Shown here one piece after another: positions 44,886 through 55,000 of a DNA stretch of 64,000 bases. The notes below the pieces were generated by a model. It did not search any database, was not told the DNA's origin, and was given only the letters and a program-made list of their open reading frames with translations. This DNA comes from Enterococcus haemoperoxidus ATCC BAA-382 (GTDB taxonomy: Bacteria > Bacillota > Bacilli > Lactobacillales > Enterococcaceae). Position 1 is the stretch's first letter. Every line of letters starts with the position of its first letter. The translations under genes and the position numbers were made by a program. The DNA lies in the NCBI RefSeq assembly GCF_000407165.1, contig NZ_KE136479.1, positions 2,181,464-2,245,463 of the forward strand, given 5' to 3'.

Positions 44886-44942
44886 ACTACTCAGTAATAT
44901 TAGGTACAGGTATATAGTATAGCTTAGTAGTTAACTTGTCAA
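44886..44942 (-). promoter_or_regulatory. padR promoter with inverted repeat
   Basis: TTGACA (44937-44942) and TACTAT (44914-44919) with a 17-base spacer on minus. Arms ACTACTCAG (44886-44894) and CTTAGTAGT (44923-44931) form an inverted repeat around the -10 and start region, a candidate autoregulatory operator. Confidence 0.55.
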
Positions 44943-44978
44943 CTACTTTGTTTTGCTAAGTAGTCTGCAATGGAATTA

Positions 44979-45025
44979 AAAGAACCTGTATTAAAACTAT
45001 TTTCTAGTTTTAATACAGGTTCTTT
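44979..45025 (-). terminator. lplA terminator
   Basis: Perfect 21-base arms (44979-44999 with 45005-45025) and a 5-base loop, with a short T run on minus, ten bases past the lplA stop. Confidence 0.88.
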
Positions 45026-45035
45026 GTTTTCTACT

Positions 45036-46040
45036 TTAATAAAGTAAACCGACCAAATCTTCTTTTTCAATATTACCGAAATACTTTTTAATATCGATTT
45101 GATCAACCGCTGCTTCAATTGCTGATTTTTCATATTTTGTGCCAGTCAAAATTTCTTCTACATCTTTGATTTCACCTAGACCAAAGAAATCGCCAAAGAT
45201 TTTGATCTCTTTGATTTCTCCATCTTCTACATTCATTTGTGCATCGATGGATCCAATTGGAAAGCGTTGATGACGTTCTAAGTTAAAGGCTGGCGATTTA
45301 CCATAATTCCAATCCCAATTACGATAGTATTCGTCAGAAATTTTATTGATTTTTTCCCAGTCTTCATCCGTTAGTTCGTATGTTTTTACTTGATCAACAG
45401 AGTCTACACCAAAGATCTTCAATAAAATATCTTCACGGAATTCTTCTGTCGTCATACCTTGTTTATCTGCCGGTAAGAATGGTTTGATATTGGTTACTCG
45501 TGAACGAACAGATTTGATTCCTTTTGATTCGATTTTATCTTTGCGAACTTTTAATGTGTTCACTACTTCATCAATGTCGCTATCAAACATCAACGTGCCA
45601 TGAGCAAACATTCTTCCAGCAGTAGCATACATCGCATTCCCAGAAAATTTCATTCCATCAATGACTAAATCGTTTCGGCCTTTTAATTCGGCACCAGAAA
45701 CCCCTAGCTCATGCAAAGCTTGAATGATTGGTTGTGTCACTTTTGCAAAATCACGGAAAGAATTACCATCATCAGGCATAATAAAGCTAAAATTCAAATT
45801 TCCATGATCGTGATAAACAGCACCACCGCCACTTAAACGACGAACGACATGAATGCCATGTTCATCTACATATTCTTTGTTGATTTCTTCGATTGTATTT
45901 TGATTACGACCAATAATAATTGAGGGGTCATTGATATAAAATAATAGAATGGGCTCATCTAGAGGTTTTTCTTTTAATAAATACGTCTCGATCGCTAAGT
46001 TGACTCTTGGGTCATTATTTTCATTTGGTACAAAAATCAC
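45036..46040 (-). CDS. lplA: Lipoate-protein ligase
   Basis: Attaches lipoate to E2 and GcvH proteins through lipoyl-AMP. The 334 residues show the BPL/LplA fold: IIIGRNQNTIEEIN (about 41-54), the adenylate/lipoate motif RRLSGGGAVYHDHGNLNFSF (about 67-86), KGRNDLVIDGMKFSGNAMY (about 118-136) with the catalytic Lys, and a C-terminal accessory domain (about 245-330). Start GTG at 46040 with AAGGAG upstream. The MBL-fold gene lies 13 bases upstream, so they form one operon. Confidence 0.95.
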   Translation of the reverse strand: MIFVPNENNDPRVNLAIETYLLKEKPLDEPILLFYINDPSIIIGRNQNTIEEINKEYVDEHGIHVVRRLSGGGAVYHDHGNLNFSFIMPDDGNSFRDFAKVTQPIIQALHELGVSGAELKGRNDLVIDGMKFSGNAMYATAGRMFAHGTLMFDSDIDEVVNTLKVRKDKIESKGIKSVRSRVTNIKPFLPADKQGMTTEEFREDILLKIFGVDSVDQVKTYELTDEDWEKINKISDEYYRNWDWNYGKSPAFNLERHQRFPIGSIDAQMNVEDGEIKEIKIFGDFFGLGEIKDVEEILTGTKYEKSAIEAAVDQIDIKKYFGNIEKEDLVGLLY

Positions 46041-46053
46041 AGTTCACCACTCC

Positions 46054-46800
46054 TTAAATTTCGATAACTAAATTTTTCTCTGCTAAACTAACGGATACTT
46101 GGTCGCCAGCGGCTTTTTTGGCTTGTCTCTTCAGTTCTTCTAGTGAGCCATGTTGTGGTAAATGGGTCAGAATCAGATTTTTAACTTGCGCTGCTTTTGC
46201 GATTTCCCCTGATTCTTTAGATGTAAAATGAGCATGGTGCTGCTCGTTTCCTTCAAATAGATACGTATCTGCTAAAAAGACATCAGCATCTTTCGCAAAA
46301 TCGACAAAACTTTCCAAGTAGCCAGAATCACCGGTGAAAACAAATACTTTGCCTGTTTTTTCTTCTACAAAACGCATCGCATAACAGGGTACAGGATGGA
46401 TCGTTTTCATAAATGTTACAAGAAAAGGACCTAGCTTTAATTCTTCTGCTTCAAAATAAGGAACGGCTACTGACACCCCAGGCATATTCAATGCTTCAAA
46501 GTGTACAGCATCGTCTGTATGACCATAAATCGGCAAAATAGGTGTTGGTTCCATCACTGGATATAATTGGCGATAATACTGTAGCACACCAAGATCTGCG
46601 ATATGATCATAATGGTAATGAGACAAAATCACGGCATCTAATGTTAATGGATCAAGATGCTCTTCTAAATTGACTAAGGTTGTACTTCCAGCATCTAGTA
46701 ACAACTTAAAACCATCTGATTCTAGTAGATAAGAACTGGTTCCTTCTCCTTTATAAGGATAAGCACCTAAACAGCCTAAAACGGTTATTTTCAACTTCAT
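46054..46800 (-). CDS. MBL-fold metallohydrolase (YhfI-like)
   Basis: A 248-residue metallo-beta-lactamase-fold hydrolase. Zinc ligands: HYHYDHIAD (about 60-68), His in MKTIHPVPCYAMR, Asp in FTGDSGY and His in LILTHLPQHG. Similar to B. subtilis YhfI, of which the substrate is not known to me; RNase Z-like or cyclic phosphodiesterase functions are possible. The ATG at 46800 follows AAGGAGG closely; a 17-codon extension is unlikely. Co-transcribed with lplA. Confidence 0.85.
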   Translation of the reverse strand: MKLKITVLGCLGAYPYKGEGTSSYLLESDGFKLLLDAGSTTLVNLEEHLDPLTLDAVILSHYHYDHIADLGVLQYYRQLYPVMEPTPILPIYGHTDDAVHFEALNMPGVSVAVPYFEAEELKLGPFLVTFMKTIHPVPCYAMRFVEEKTGKVFVFTGDSGYLESFVDFAKDADVFLADTYLFEGNEQHHAHFTSKESGEIAKAAQVKNLILTHLPQHGSLEELKRQAKKAAGDQVSVSLAEKNLVIEI

Positions 46801-46875
46801 CGACCTCCTTGATTCGTTTTCACTTAATGGTAACATAAAAATGGAAATCATTGATAGAAACAGGCATGATTGTAC

Positions 46876-46924
46876 AAAAAAAACTAAAAAATAACTATTT
46901 TAAGTTATCTTTTAGTTTTTTATT
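46876..46924. terminator. Terminator after the MucBP surface protein gene
   Basis: AAAACTAAAA-ATAACT and AGTTATC-TTTTAGTTTT arms with A and T runs, 30 bases after the stop of the surface protein gene. Confidence 0.85.
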
Positions 46925-46956
46925 GCCTCTAAAGATAGTTTAATTAAAGAGTTAGG

Positions 46957-49596
46957 TCAGCTATGCTTTTGTTTTCTTTTATTAACAAAGTATAGAACGC
47001 CACTTAATAATATAATTCCTGTCCCCATCATCATTAATGATTGTTTATTAGTCTCACCAGCTAAAGGCAATTGTTTATTAGTATTAGTCGGCTTTTGGTT
47101 ATTTTGGATTGTTTTATTCTGGCTGTATACATACGTTACTGTCTGATTTTGTTTTTCAAATGTACCTTTTGAATTTTTTGGTAATTTACTTTCATTTAGT
47201 GTATAGCCGTTTATCGTAAGCTTATATTTTGCTGTTGAAACATCATATTGGGTGTCGATATTACCACTAACGACTATAGAATCATGGATTTTTTTACCAT
47301 TCTCATCTACATAGTTAATCGTGATAGTTGCCATTTTCAAAGTGTTCTTTGTATAGACATATTCCACTGCTTGCGGTTTATCACTCAATACTCCTGACAT
47401 ATGTTCAGGTAACTTGCTTTCATCAAGTGTATAACCGTCTATTGCAAGCTTATACTCTGGACTTGTTGCATCGTACGGTTCTCCAATATTTCCACCGATT
47501 GTTTGAGCAGTATGGATTTCTTCGCCCATTACATCTACATAAGTGACTCTCACATTGGCGGCTTTTACTGGGTCTTTTTTGTACTTATACACTACTGTTT
47601 GGGCATCAGCACTGAATGTACCTGATGCATTGTCTGGTAGATTCGATTCGTCTAATGTATAGCCATCTATTATAAGCTTATACTCTGGACTTGTTGCATC
47701 GTATGGTTCTCCAATCTTTCCACCGATTGTTTGAGCAGTATGGATTTCTTCGCCCATTACATCTACATAAGCGACTCTCACATTGGCGGCTTTTACTGGG
47801 TCTTTTTTGTACTTATACACTACTGTTTGGGCATCAGCACTGAATGTACCTGATGCATTGTCTGGTAGATTCGATTCGTCTAATTTATAACCCTCTATTG
47901 CAAGCTTATACTCTGGACTTGTTGCATCGTATGGTTCTCCAATCTTTCCACCGATTGTTTGAGCAGTATGGATTTCTTCGCCCATTTCATCTACATAAGT
48001 GACTCTCACATCGGCGGCTTTTACTGGGTCTTTTTTGTACTTATACACTACTGTTTGGGCATCAGCACTGAATGTACCTGATGCATTGTCTGGTAGATTC
48101 GATTCGTCTAATTTATAACCCTCTATTGCAAGCTTATACTCTGGACTTGTTGCATCGTATGGTTCTCCAATCTTTCCACCGATTGTTTGAGCAGTATGGA
48201 TTTCTTCGCCCATTTCATCTACATAAGTGACTCTCACATCGGCGGCTTTTACTGGGTCTTTTTTGTACTTATACACTACTGTTTGGGCATCAGCACTGAA
48301 TGTACCTGATGCATTGTCTGGTAGATTCGATTCGTCTAATTTATAACCCTCTATTGTAAGCTTATACTCTGGACTTGTTGCATCGTATAACTCTCCAATA
48401 TTTCCGCCAATCGTTATGGGCGTGTAAATTTCTTCGTCCTTTTCATCTACATAGATTACTGTAACGTCAGCGGCTATTCTCTTAGCAGGCTGCCAAACAT
48501 ACGTATCATTTTTTGGAGTAAGATCAAAATTACTCATCAATTCTCTGCTCGTCCAACTATCTGTACCCTTAGGATTATCGATCGTCCCTTCACCAACATT
48601 TTGCCATATTCCAGTATAGTTATCATCTGCAGTAATCATGGGTAATTCAGGATTAGTATTAGTGTCACTGCCTATAAATCTAAAATTTGAACTCAGCTTT
48701 AATTCTTTTAAGGCACTAGTATTTTGGAAAAATCGTGATGTTGCATAAGGATTTGAACGATCTAAATTAGTCATGTTAAATCCAGACAAGTCTAATGATT
48801 CTAATGAACTATCTTCCATGAAAACCCCTTGTGCTGAATTAATTGGAGCAAGTTTCCAATTTGATAAGTCTAATACTTTTAATTTTGGCAGCCTCGCAAA
48901 TGCATAGGTTATTGCAGTCATATTTTGTGTGTTCCAAGTCGAAACCTCTAAATTTTCCAAGTTCACACATCCGTTAAATAATGAAAAAATATCTTGAACT
49001 TTAGATGTATCCCAACTGGTCAAGTCTAATGAGACCAGATTCGTACAGTCAGCAAAAACGCGTTGCATATTGATTGTATTTGACGTGTCTAGATAGGAAA
49101 TATTTTCAATTTCAGTTACATTAGGTAGACTTTCAAATAAACGTTCCATAATGGTTGAAGCTACAACAGGTCCTTCAAATACAATCTTGTTTATAGAATT
49201 TCTATACGCGTACCAAGGACTTTGATGATAAGTTCCCACCATCGGAGTATCATCAAACTCACCTTGCTGAATATGAAGTACACCTGCATTATCTATAAAC
49301 CAATCACTAGTTCCAAAGCGACCTGTTGCAATATCAGTAGTAGATATGTCTGGCATGAAAACTTCTCTTTCTTTACTATCATTTGAAACTGTAGATTCAG
49401 TCGTTTCCTGGCTATTAGACAATTCATTCGTCTCGATTGTCGCACTAGATTCTAAAGAATCTAAATCTTCTACTGTTTCTTTTAACTCATTAGTAATTGT
49501 ATGATTAGAGTTATTGATTGTTTCAGCCCAAATAATATTAGGTTGGCAAATACTAAATAATAAAGTAAACAGTAATGTAATACTAATTTTCTTCAA
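46957..49596 (-). CDS. Wall-anchored surface protein with BspA-type and MucBP repeats
   Basis: An 879-residue secreted protein. Signal peptide 1-24 (ending IWAET), Ser/Thr/Glu-rich spacer to about 75, a BspA-like leucine-rich region (about 100-345; LDLTSWDTSKV and relatives, DUF285 type), then six tandem 75-76-residue MucBP-like repeats (about 373-830), each with Y-V-D-x-x-G-E-E-I and ending V-V-Y-K-Y-K-K. Anchor: LPLAGE, hydrophobic helix, KRKQKHS, where Ala replaces the Thr of LPXTG. Start is TTG with TAGGAG upstream. Probably binds host mucins or glycans; that is inferred from domains. Confidence 0.9.
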   Translation of the reverse strand: MKKISITLLFTLLFSICQPNIIWAETINNSNHTITNELKETVEDLDSLESSATIETNELSNSQETTESTVSNDSKEREVFMPDISTTDIATGRFGTSDWFIDNAGVLHIQQGEFDDTPMVGTYHQSPWYAYRNSINKIVFEGPVVASTIMERLFESLPNVTEIENISYLDTSNTINMQRVFADCTNLVSLDLTSWDTSKVQDIFSLFNGCVNLENLEVSTWNTQNMTAITYAFARLPKLKVLDLSNWKLAPINSAQGVFMEDSSLESLDLSGFNMTNLDRSNPYATSRFFQNTSALKELKLSSNFRFIGSDTNTNPELPMITADDNYTGIWQNVGEGTIDNPKGTDSWTSRELMSNFDLTPKNDTYVWQPAKRIAADVTVIYVDEKDEEIYTPITIGGNIGELYDATSPEYKLTIEGYKLDESNLPDNASGTFSADAQTVVYKYKKDPVKAADVRVTYVDEMGEEIHTAQTIGGKIGEPYDATSPEYKLAIEGYKLDESNLPDNASGTFSADAQTVVYKYKKDPVKAADVRVTYVDEMGEEIHTAQTIGGKIGEPYDATSPEYKLAIEGYKLDESNLPDNASGTFSADAQTVVYKYKKDPVKAANVRVAYVDVMGEEIHTAQTIGGKIGEPYDATSPEYKLIIDGYTLDESNLPDNASGTFSADAQTVVYKYKKDPVKAANVRVTYVDVMGEEIHTAQTIGGNIGEPYDATSPEYKLAIDGYTLDESKLPEHMSGVLSDKPQAVEYVYTKNTLKMATITINYVDENGKKIHDSIVVSGNIDTQYDVSTAKYKLTINGYTLNESKLPKNSKGTFEKQNQTVTYVYSQNKTIQNNQKPTNTNKQLPLAGETNKQSLMMMGTGIILLSGVLYFVNKRKQKHS
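47540..48452 (-). repeat. Tandem 228-base repeats in the MucBP region
   Basis: Four of the six protein repeats are encoded by near-identical 228-base DNA units (for example the start at 48001 recurs at 48229). Protein repeats two and three are identical in sequence. The outer units are diverged. Such identity indicates recent expansion or gene conversion. Confidence 0.92.
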
Positions 49597-49741
49597 AAAA
49601 ATTCTCCTATCAGATTTTCATTTTGAATAATACTAATCGAAAAATTTCGTTATGTACAGTAAAAAAGCTCTCAAAAACACATTATTTTTATATATTTTCA
49701 AAAAAATATCTTTTTTTAACATTAAATATTCAATCATTTAA

Positions 49742-49791
49742 AAAAAGCTCTCTTTTGTTTATTTTTAATAAAAAACAAAAGAGAGTTCTTA
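49742..49791. terminator. Terminator of the DUF975 gene
   Basis: AAAAAAGCTCTCTTTTGTTT and AAACAAAAGAGAGTTCTT arms; on minus it follows the DUF975 stop and ends with six T. Confidence 0.88.
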
Positions 49792-49815
49792 TTTATAATA
49801 ACATGTCATATAAGG

Positions 49816-50628
49816 TTAAAAGTTTGACTCATTATCTACGACAAGCGGTGCACCTTTTTCTTCACGAGCTGTATCATAAAAACTTGCCACAGCAACATCA
49901 TGGTAAGGAATTACCCATAATAAACCAATCCCGAAAACTAGTGCCCCTATAATAAACCAGCCAATAAATGAAATTTGAAGAAGCAAATATTGACCAAAAC
50001 GGCCTTTCATCAAGAACAATGCATATTTCAGGGCATCTCCTACTGATAATTCAGGATCATCAAGTTTTACCCAAACTGCAAATTGGAAGACACCACTAAC
50101 AAAAATACCCACTAGAATCATTAAAAATCCGAAGATCAGTAATAATAAAGCTAGAAAGATATCTCCCCCCATTTCAGATTGAAATTGTTCAACTGAAACA
50201 GTATTAAACATCAATCCAAAGTACATAGTCACTCCAGATGATAGAAGAATTGGCAGTAATACAATTAAATTTAACAGTAATTCAACAACGTATTGGATAA
50301 GATTAATCACTAACATCGGAATATAAAACTTACCTTGAAAAATAGTTGTTAACATTCCTGCTTGAACTCTTTTACCACGTAAAACTTGCAACGCACAATA
50401 ATAAGTACCATAAGTAATAGCAAAAAAGAGAAAGTTATTTAGTAAAAAGGACATAAAATTACTTCCTGCACTATCTTGTGGTAAATTGGCAATACTACCG
50501 ATCACTGAGCCTATGATAAAACGGATAAATACAGCTAGAAATGTAATCCAAGCCATCGTTCCCCATTGATTTTTTAATGATATTCGAGCTTGTTCTCGAT
50601 GCATGCCATTCGTTATTTGACTTTTCAT
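49816..50628 (-). CDS. DUF975 family membrane protein
   Basis: A 270-residue protein with about six membrane segments (approx. 25-45, 62-82, 100-135, 158-185, 218-245) and the DUF975 features LRGKRVQAGMLTTIFQG and VWVKLDDPELSVGDALKYA. Function unknown. Start set at the ATG at 50628, nine bases from GAGGAG; the first ATG (50637) lies against that site. It follows the M42 peptidase gene by 20 bases on the same strand, so probably one operon. Confidence 0.85.
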   Translation of the reverse strand: MKSQITNGMHREQARISLKNQWGTMAWITFLAVFIRFIIGSVIGSIANLPQDSAGSNFMSFLLNNFLFFAITYGTYYCALQVLRGKRVQAGMLTTIFQGKFYIPMLVINLIQYVVELLLNLIVLLPILLSSGVTMYFGLMFNTVSVEQFQSEMGGDIFLALLLLIFGFLMILVGIFVSGVFQFAVWVKLDDPELSVGDALKYALFLMKGRFGQYLLLQISFIGWFIIGALVFGIGLLWVIPYHDVAVASFYDTAREEKGAPLVVDNESNF

Positions 50629-50648
50629 ATTATTCATCTCCTCTTTGA

Positions 50649-51731
50649 TTAATAACTGCGAAGCTTATCTACTGTTTCTTTGTCTAATCGCTTCACTACT
50701 TCCGTTACTAATTTAACCGTATTAAAATAATCATCTTCATGAATCATGGATGTGTGGGAATGCAAATAACGAACTGGAACTGTGATTGCGAGTGATGGAA
50801 CACCATTTCGAGTTAAATGCATTCTCCCCGCATCTGTGCCCCCTCCTGTAATCACTGTGTATTGGAACGGGATGTTATTTTCTTCCGCCACTTGAATCAC
50901 AAAATCACGTAACTTTTTATGCGGAATCATTGAAGCATCAAAAATTAAGATTTGTGGCCCTTTTCCAAGCTCAGAGTCAGCTTCTTTTGGTGTCATACCA
51001 GGAGTATCTCCTGCGGTTCCTGTATCTAATGCAAAAGCAATATCTGGATCAACTAAATGCGTACTTGTTTGTGCACCGCGCAAGCCAACTTCTTCTTGTA
51101 CATCACTTCCGGCAAATAAAATATTAGGATGACCTTCTTCTGCTAAGTTTTCTAACACTCTTAAAGACACCGCTGTGCCAATACGATTATCCCAAGCTTT
51201 GGCTAACATAAACTTTGTATCATTCATTCGACGGTATTCAATATAAGGTGTGATCATATCTCCGGGTTTGATGCCCCACTCAGCCACTTGCTTGTCACTA
51301 GAAGCGCCAATGTCAATAAACATATCTGCAACATCATAAGGTTGTTTTCTGGCTTCTGCTGTTAAAACATGAGGCGGTTTTGAGCCAATCACACCATGAA
51401 ACAGCTCACCTTTTCCTGTCTTGATCTGCACTTGTTGAGCCAACATTACTTGTCCCCACCAACCGCCAAGTGTTTGGAATTTAATAAACCCTTTTTCTGT
51501 AATTTGTGTCACCATAAAACCGACTTCATCTAAATGTCCTGAGAAAAAAACTTTTGGACCTTCTTTATCACCAACACGCTTAGCAATAATACTACCTAAA
51601 CCATCATACATGATTTTATCTGCAAAAGGCTCTGCATATTTTTTGAATACTTCTCTGACTTCCCCTTCATTTCCAGGTACTCCTTTAGCATTTGTTAAGT
51701 CTATTAATAAACGTTCTTCTTTTTGATCCAA
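50649..51731 (-). CDS. pepA: M42 family metallo-aminopeptidase (PepA-type)
   Basis: A 360-residue M42 peptidase, related to lactococcal glutamyl aminopeptidase. Metal and catalytic residues: [11 protein letters not shown] (about 64-74), [12 protein letters not shown] (about 176-187), Glu pair in [12 protein letters not shown] (about 211-222), [12 protein letters not shown] (about 234) and late [11 protein letters not shown]. Forms large cytosolic oligomers that trim peptides. Start is TTG, seven bases after AGGAGGG. Its 5' leader shares conserved ends with that of ahpC. Confidence 0.92.
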   Translation of the reverse strand: MDQKEERLLIDLTNAKGVPGNEGEVREVFKKYAEPFADKIMYDGLGSIIAKRVGDKEGPKVFFSGHLDEVGFMVTQITEKGFIKFQTLGGWWGQVMLAQQVQIKTGKGELFHGVIGSKPPHVLTAEARKQPYDVADMFIDIGASSDKQVAEWGIKPGDMITPYIEYRRMNDTKFMLAKAWDNRIGTAVSLRVLENLAEEGHPNILFAGSDVQEEVGLRGAQTSTHLVDPDIAFALDTGTAGDTPGMTPKEADSELGKGPQILIFDASMIPHKKLRDFVIQVAEENNIPFQYTVITGGGTDAGRMHLTRNGVPSLAITVPVRYLHSHTSMIHEDDYFNTVKLVTEVVKRLDKETVDKLRSY

Positions 51732-51880
51732 AATATTCCCTCCTAAATTTAAAAACGTAGCGGACTCATTCAGCTTTGATTGAAAATAAAAAAATAAAAA
51801 TGACGCGCTGAAATATCATTATTTTTTTCAAAAAAGCTAAACTTTGAGGCTACTTATTCATTATTAATCGTATTATATCA
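51732..51880 (-). promoter_or_regulatory. pepA promoter region and structured leader
   Basis: On minus, TATAAT lies near 51872-51877. The leader then reads GTAGCCTCAAAG, TTTAGCTTT, a long A/T stem, AAAGCTGAATGAGTCCGCTACG and TTTTTAAATTTAGGAGG. Pairs seen: GTAGC/GCTAC, CTCA/TGAG, TTTAGCTTT/AAAGCTGAA and an inner AAAAAATAATGA/TCATTTTTATTTTTT stem. Its two ends resemble those of the ahpC leader. Confidence 0.55.
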
Positions 51881-51913
51881 CTTCTTAACATTCTTGAAAA
51901 ATTAACTATATAT

Positions 51914-51956
51914 ATAAAAACGACTAGGATATGACTCTGCGAGTCATATCCCAGTC
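51914..51956 (-). terminator. Terminator of the large adhesin gene
   Basis: GACTAGGATATGACTC (51922-51937) pairs with GAGTCATATCCCAGTC (51941-51956), one mismatch, then T run on minus. Confidence 0.9.
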
Positions 51957-51965
51957 ATGTAGAAT

Positions 51966-52050
51966 CCGGATAAGTTGAAAAGCACAGTGATGTAATGAAC
52001 TGATGTTCACAATACCTACTTAGTTCTCGGAATTAAACTCTTCTGTCCTT
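51966..52050 (-). repeat. 3'-untranslated repeat element, copy A
   Basis: Between the adhesin stop codon and its terminator. It aligns end to end with 56305-56400: CGG..ATAAG, TGAAAAGCAC, CACTTA-like CTACTTAG, TTCTCGGAATTAAAC and CTTCTGTC. Partially palindromic. This copy is more diverged, with a 2-base gap. Confidence 0.65.
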
Positions 52051-52061
52051 AGATAAAAAAA

Positions 52062-55000
52062 TTATCTTTTATCTATTTGTTTTTTTCTATAGTTATACAT
52101 AATGTAGTAAGCTAATAGGCTAATAATCAAGCTATTTCCTAATACATTACACCAGTAGTCTACCTGTTCATTTGTCCTTGGTAATTTCTTCTCAGCAACT
52201 GAGGTTGTTTTTGGTAGTTGATTGTTTTTAGTCTGCACTACAGTTTTTTCTGTAGGTACATCCGGATCAATGATCGGTGGTACTGATACTTTTTCATATA
52301 CATAAACAATTTTTTGTGGTGCCTCTGTAAACATAACTTCGTCAGTTCCGACTAATTGCCCCACTCTATTTGTGAATTTAGCTATTGGTTGTTGGACTTC
52401 TTTAAATCGAAAACCTTTGATTTCTTTCGGTTGAAATTTTTGTTTTGTACCAACTATCCCTTTGGCTATCCCATCATCCCCAATTTTGATTCCATTGGTA
52501 TCTACATGGCTGATTAAAATTTCCCCTATTATGAGCAATTTGTTCACTTTAATCCCTTTGGCTGCAGTTTCTGATTCGATCAAATCCTTCGTCAATAGCA
52601 ATGAAACTGGTTCTTGATCTAATACGTAACCGATTGGTGCCTCGATTTCTGTAAAAACATATTCACCCTCAGTCAGATCATCAACAGTGATTATCCCATG
52701 TTCATTTGAGTTAAAAACGTGAGCTTCTTTTTGATCCGGTATCCAATTTACCTCACCATTTTTATCTATCTGGTAATATTCATTTGTTCCCAGATTATTG
52801 CGAGATAAATTAAATTTAGCTCCTGGTAAATCTATTTTATTTTGATCCACTTTTTTCAATTCTAAAGTCCCTGTTGTGATGATCGGTTGGTTTTTAATGA
52901 TTGTTACATAATCTGGAGCGTTTATGTCATCATCTGATTTTGTTGATAACAGTATGCCTTTTTGAGACTCATCAGATACTTTATAACCATCCGGTGCGGT
53001 GATTTCTTTAATCAAATACTCACCTTCAGCGACTGATTGGAATGTTGCGTTTCCATCCTGATCAGACGTCACCTTTAATCCTAGTGATTGGCTACTTTTG
53101 TTGTCAAACAGTTCAAACACAGCTCCTTTTAGTGGTTCTTGTGTAAGAGCATCAACTTTTTTCAATGGAATTTGCCCTACGCCTTTTCCTGAACCAGAAC
53201 CACTTGTAACAGTATGATTTACTGTTGACCAATCTGTTTTGATCGCTTTATCATTTGAAAAAACAGCAGTATTAAGTACATTTGCTGATTTTGTTGTAAC
53301 TGTTTGATACTCAACAGAAACACCTCGAGTTTCCTTTTTAAACGTAATTTTGAAATAATTCGTGTTAAAATTTTTGAGCAACGCACCTGCTGGACTCTGA
53401 TCTGCATCGTATGTGAATGTAATTTCGTAGTCTTCACCTAGCTTAAGAACTTTATTCGTCACTAATTCCCTGACAACAAATGCATCATTTCCTATCACAA
53501 AATTAGTGTTTTCGGCTTTTGAGGAATCACTCAGTGTGAAACTATCCTCTAAAACTAAGTTTTTATAGGGCTTGTTTTCGGGCATGATATTCGTTTGAAC
53601 ATACCAGCTGGCAAGCTTATTATCTACTGTAGAAACTCTACCAGTTTTATAAGTATTTATTCCTAAAGCAACCAGTTGTTCCGCTTTAAGGTCATGTTTG
53701 TAGCCTTGTTCATCACTGATTTTAGCTGTATTCGTAAAATTAGTGTAGTAATCAGAAACAGGTGCTGTGCTTGGTGCTGTTTTATATCTGATTGCTACTT
53801 TTTTATTTCCAATCGAAGAAAATTCTAGATGAATATGGTTGTCTTTGATTTCCATAACGGTTGGATAGCGGGCATCTCCAGGTTGGATTTTTTCACCTGT
53901 CATAACGACTTCCTTGCCGTCTTGATTGATAATTTTATCTAGTTCAAGAATCTCAATTGAGTCTTTATCTAATTTTTGAATTGACTCAATGTCATCATCT
54001 AAAATTAGATTTTTGTATTTATGACGTTCTTCATTGATTCCTATCGTCCAAGTAAATACTCCAGCGGTGCTTGCATAAACTACGTTTTTCTTGCCGCCTT
54101 CAACTAAAAAGTTTGGAATATTAAAGGTTGCCGAAGCTTCCATCGGAATAGAGCCATTTCCTGCAAGAGAGACTTTATTACTTAGTTCGTCTCCTACTTT
54201 AACGTCTGTATTGTCAAATTTGCTTGTATACGTTAAAACATATTTATTGGTTGTAACGTCTCTATGCCCACCTAACATATCCACTGTAAAACCCGAACTT
54301 GTTTTACTGATCGTATAATCTAGTCCAGCAACTAATGGATGTTTGGTTTTGTCATCACCTTTTGCATAATAGTAAAAATCAGCAGATCCGTCCACTAATT
54401 CTTTAACTCGCTCACCAAAGGTATCGATCATTTGATTAAACTGCATCCCCCAATGTTTACTATTGACAATAATGGACCAGTCCACTGTACCCTCTGTCAA
54501 ATCTAGAGAATCTTCTTCCAATATTTTAGAAATATTGGATGGCGCTAGGTTGATTTTTGCTTCATCACTTCCTAAAGTATCTGAAGCTTTATTTTCTATC
54601 ATACGTGGACTAGGATTTTGAACTGCCGTCTCATAGACAAAGCGATAAGCCTGTGCTGTTGGGCTTTGATTATTGGTATAAGTATACTCCGTTGTGTATT
54701 GACCAAAACCACTTGTATCCCAATGACTTGTTGGAGCAAAACCGCCTTGACTGATTGAATTGGTGCCATAAACATATAAATAGTAAATTTTCAAATTGGA
54801 AAAAGTTAAATCATTCGCAACCTCATCCTTGAGAATATCTGTAAATTTTGTGTCCTGATTCAGCTCTGTGCTATCTAAATTGTAATCAATCGTCCAGACA
54901 ATTGTGTTCGTTTTTACATTGTATTCACCTTTTTTGGTTATATGAGGGTTATGATTATACTGGAAGTAAACATAACTTGAAAGTGATGTTCCATAGACAG

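Noticed and set aside
44939-45133. Minus-strand 64-codon ORF after lplA
   Set aside because: It overlaps the lplA 3' end in another frame and runs through the lplA terminator hairpin; no ribosome binding site.
49623-49952. Plus-strand ORF upstream of the MucBP gene
   Set aside because: Lies over a terminator and the 3' end of the DUF975 gene in antisense; Lys/Phe-rich composition from AT-rich DNA, no family.
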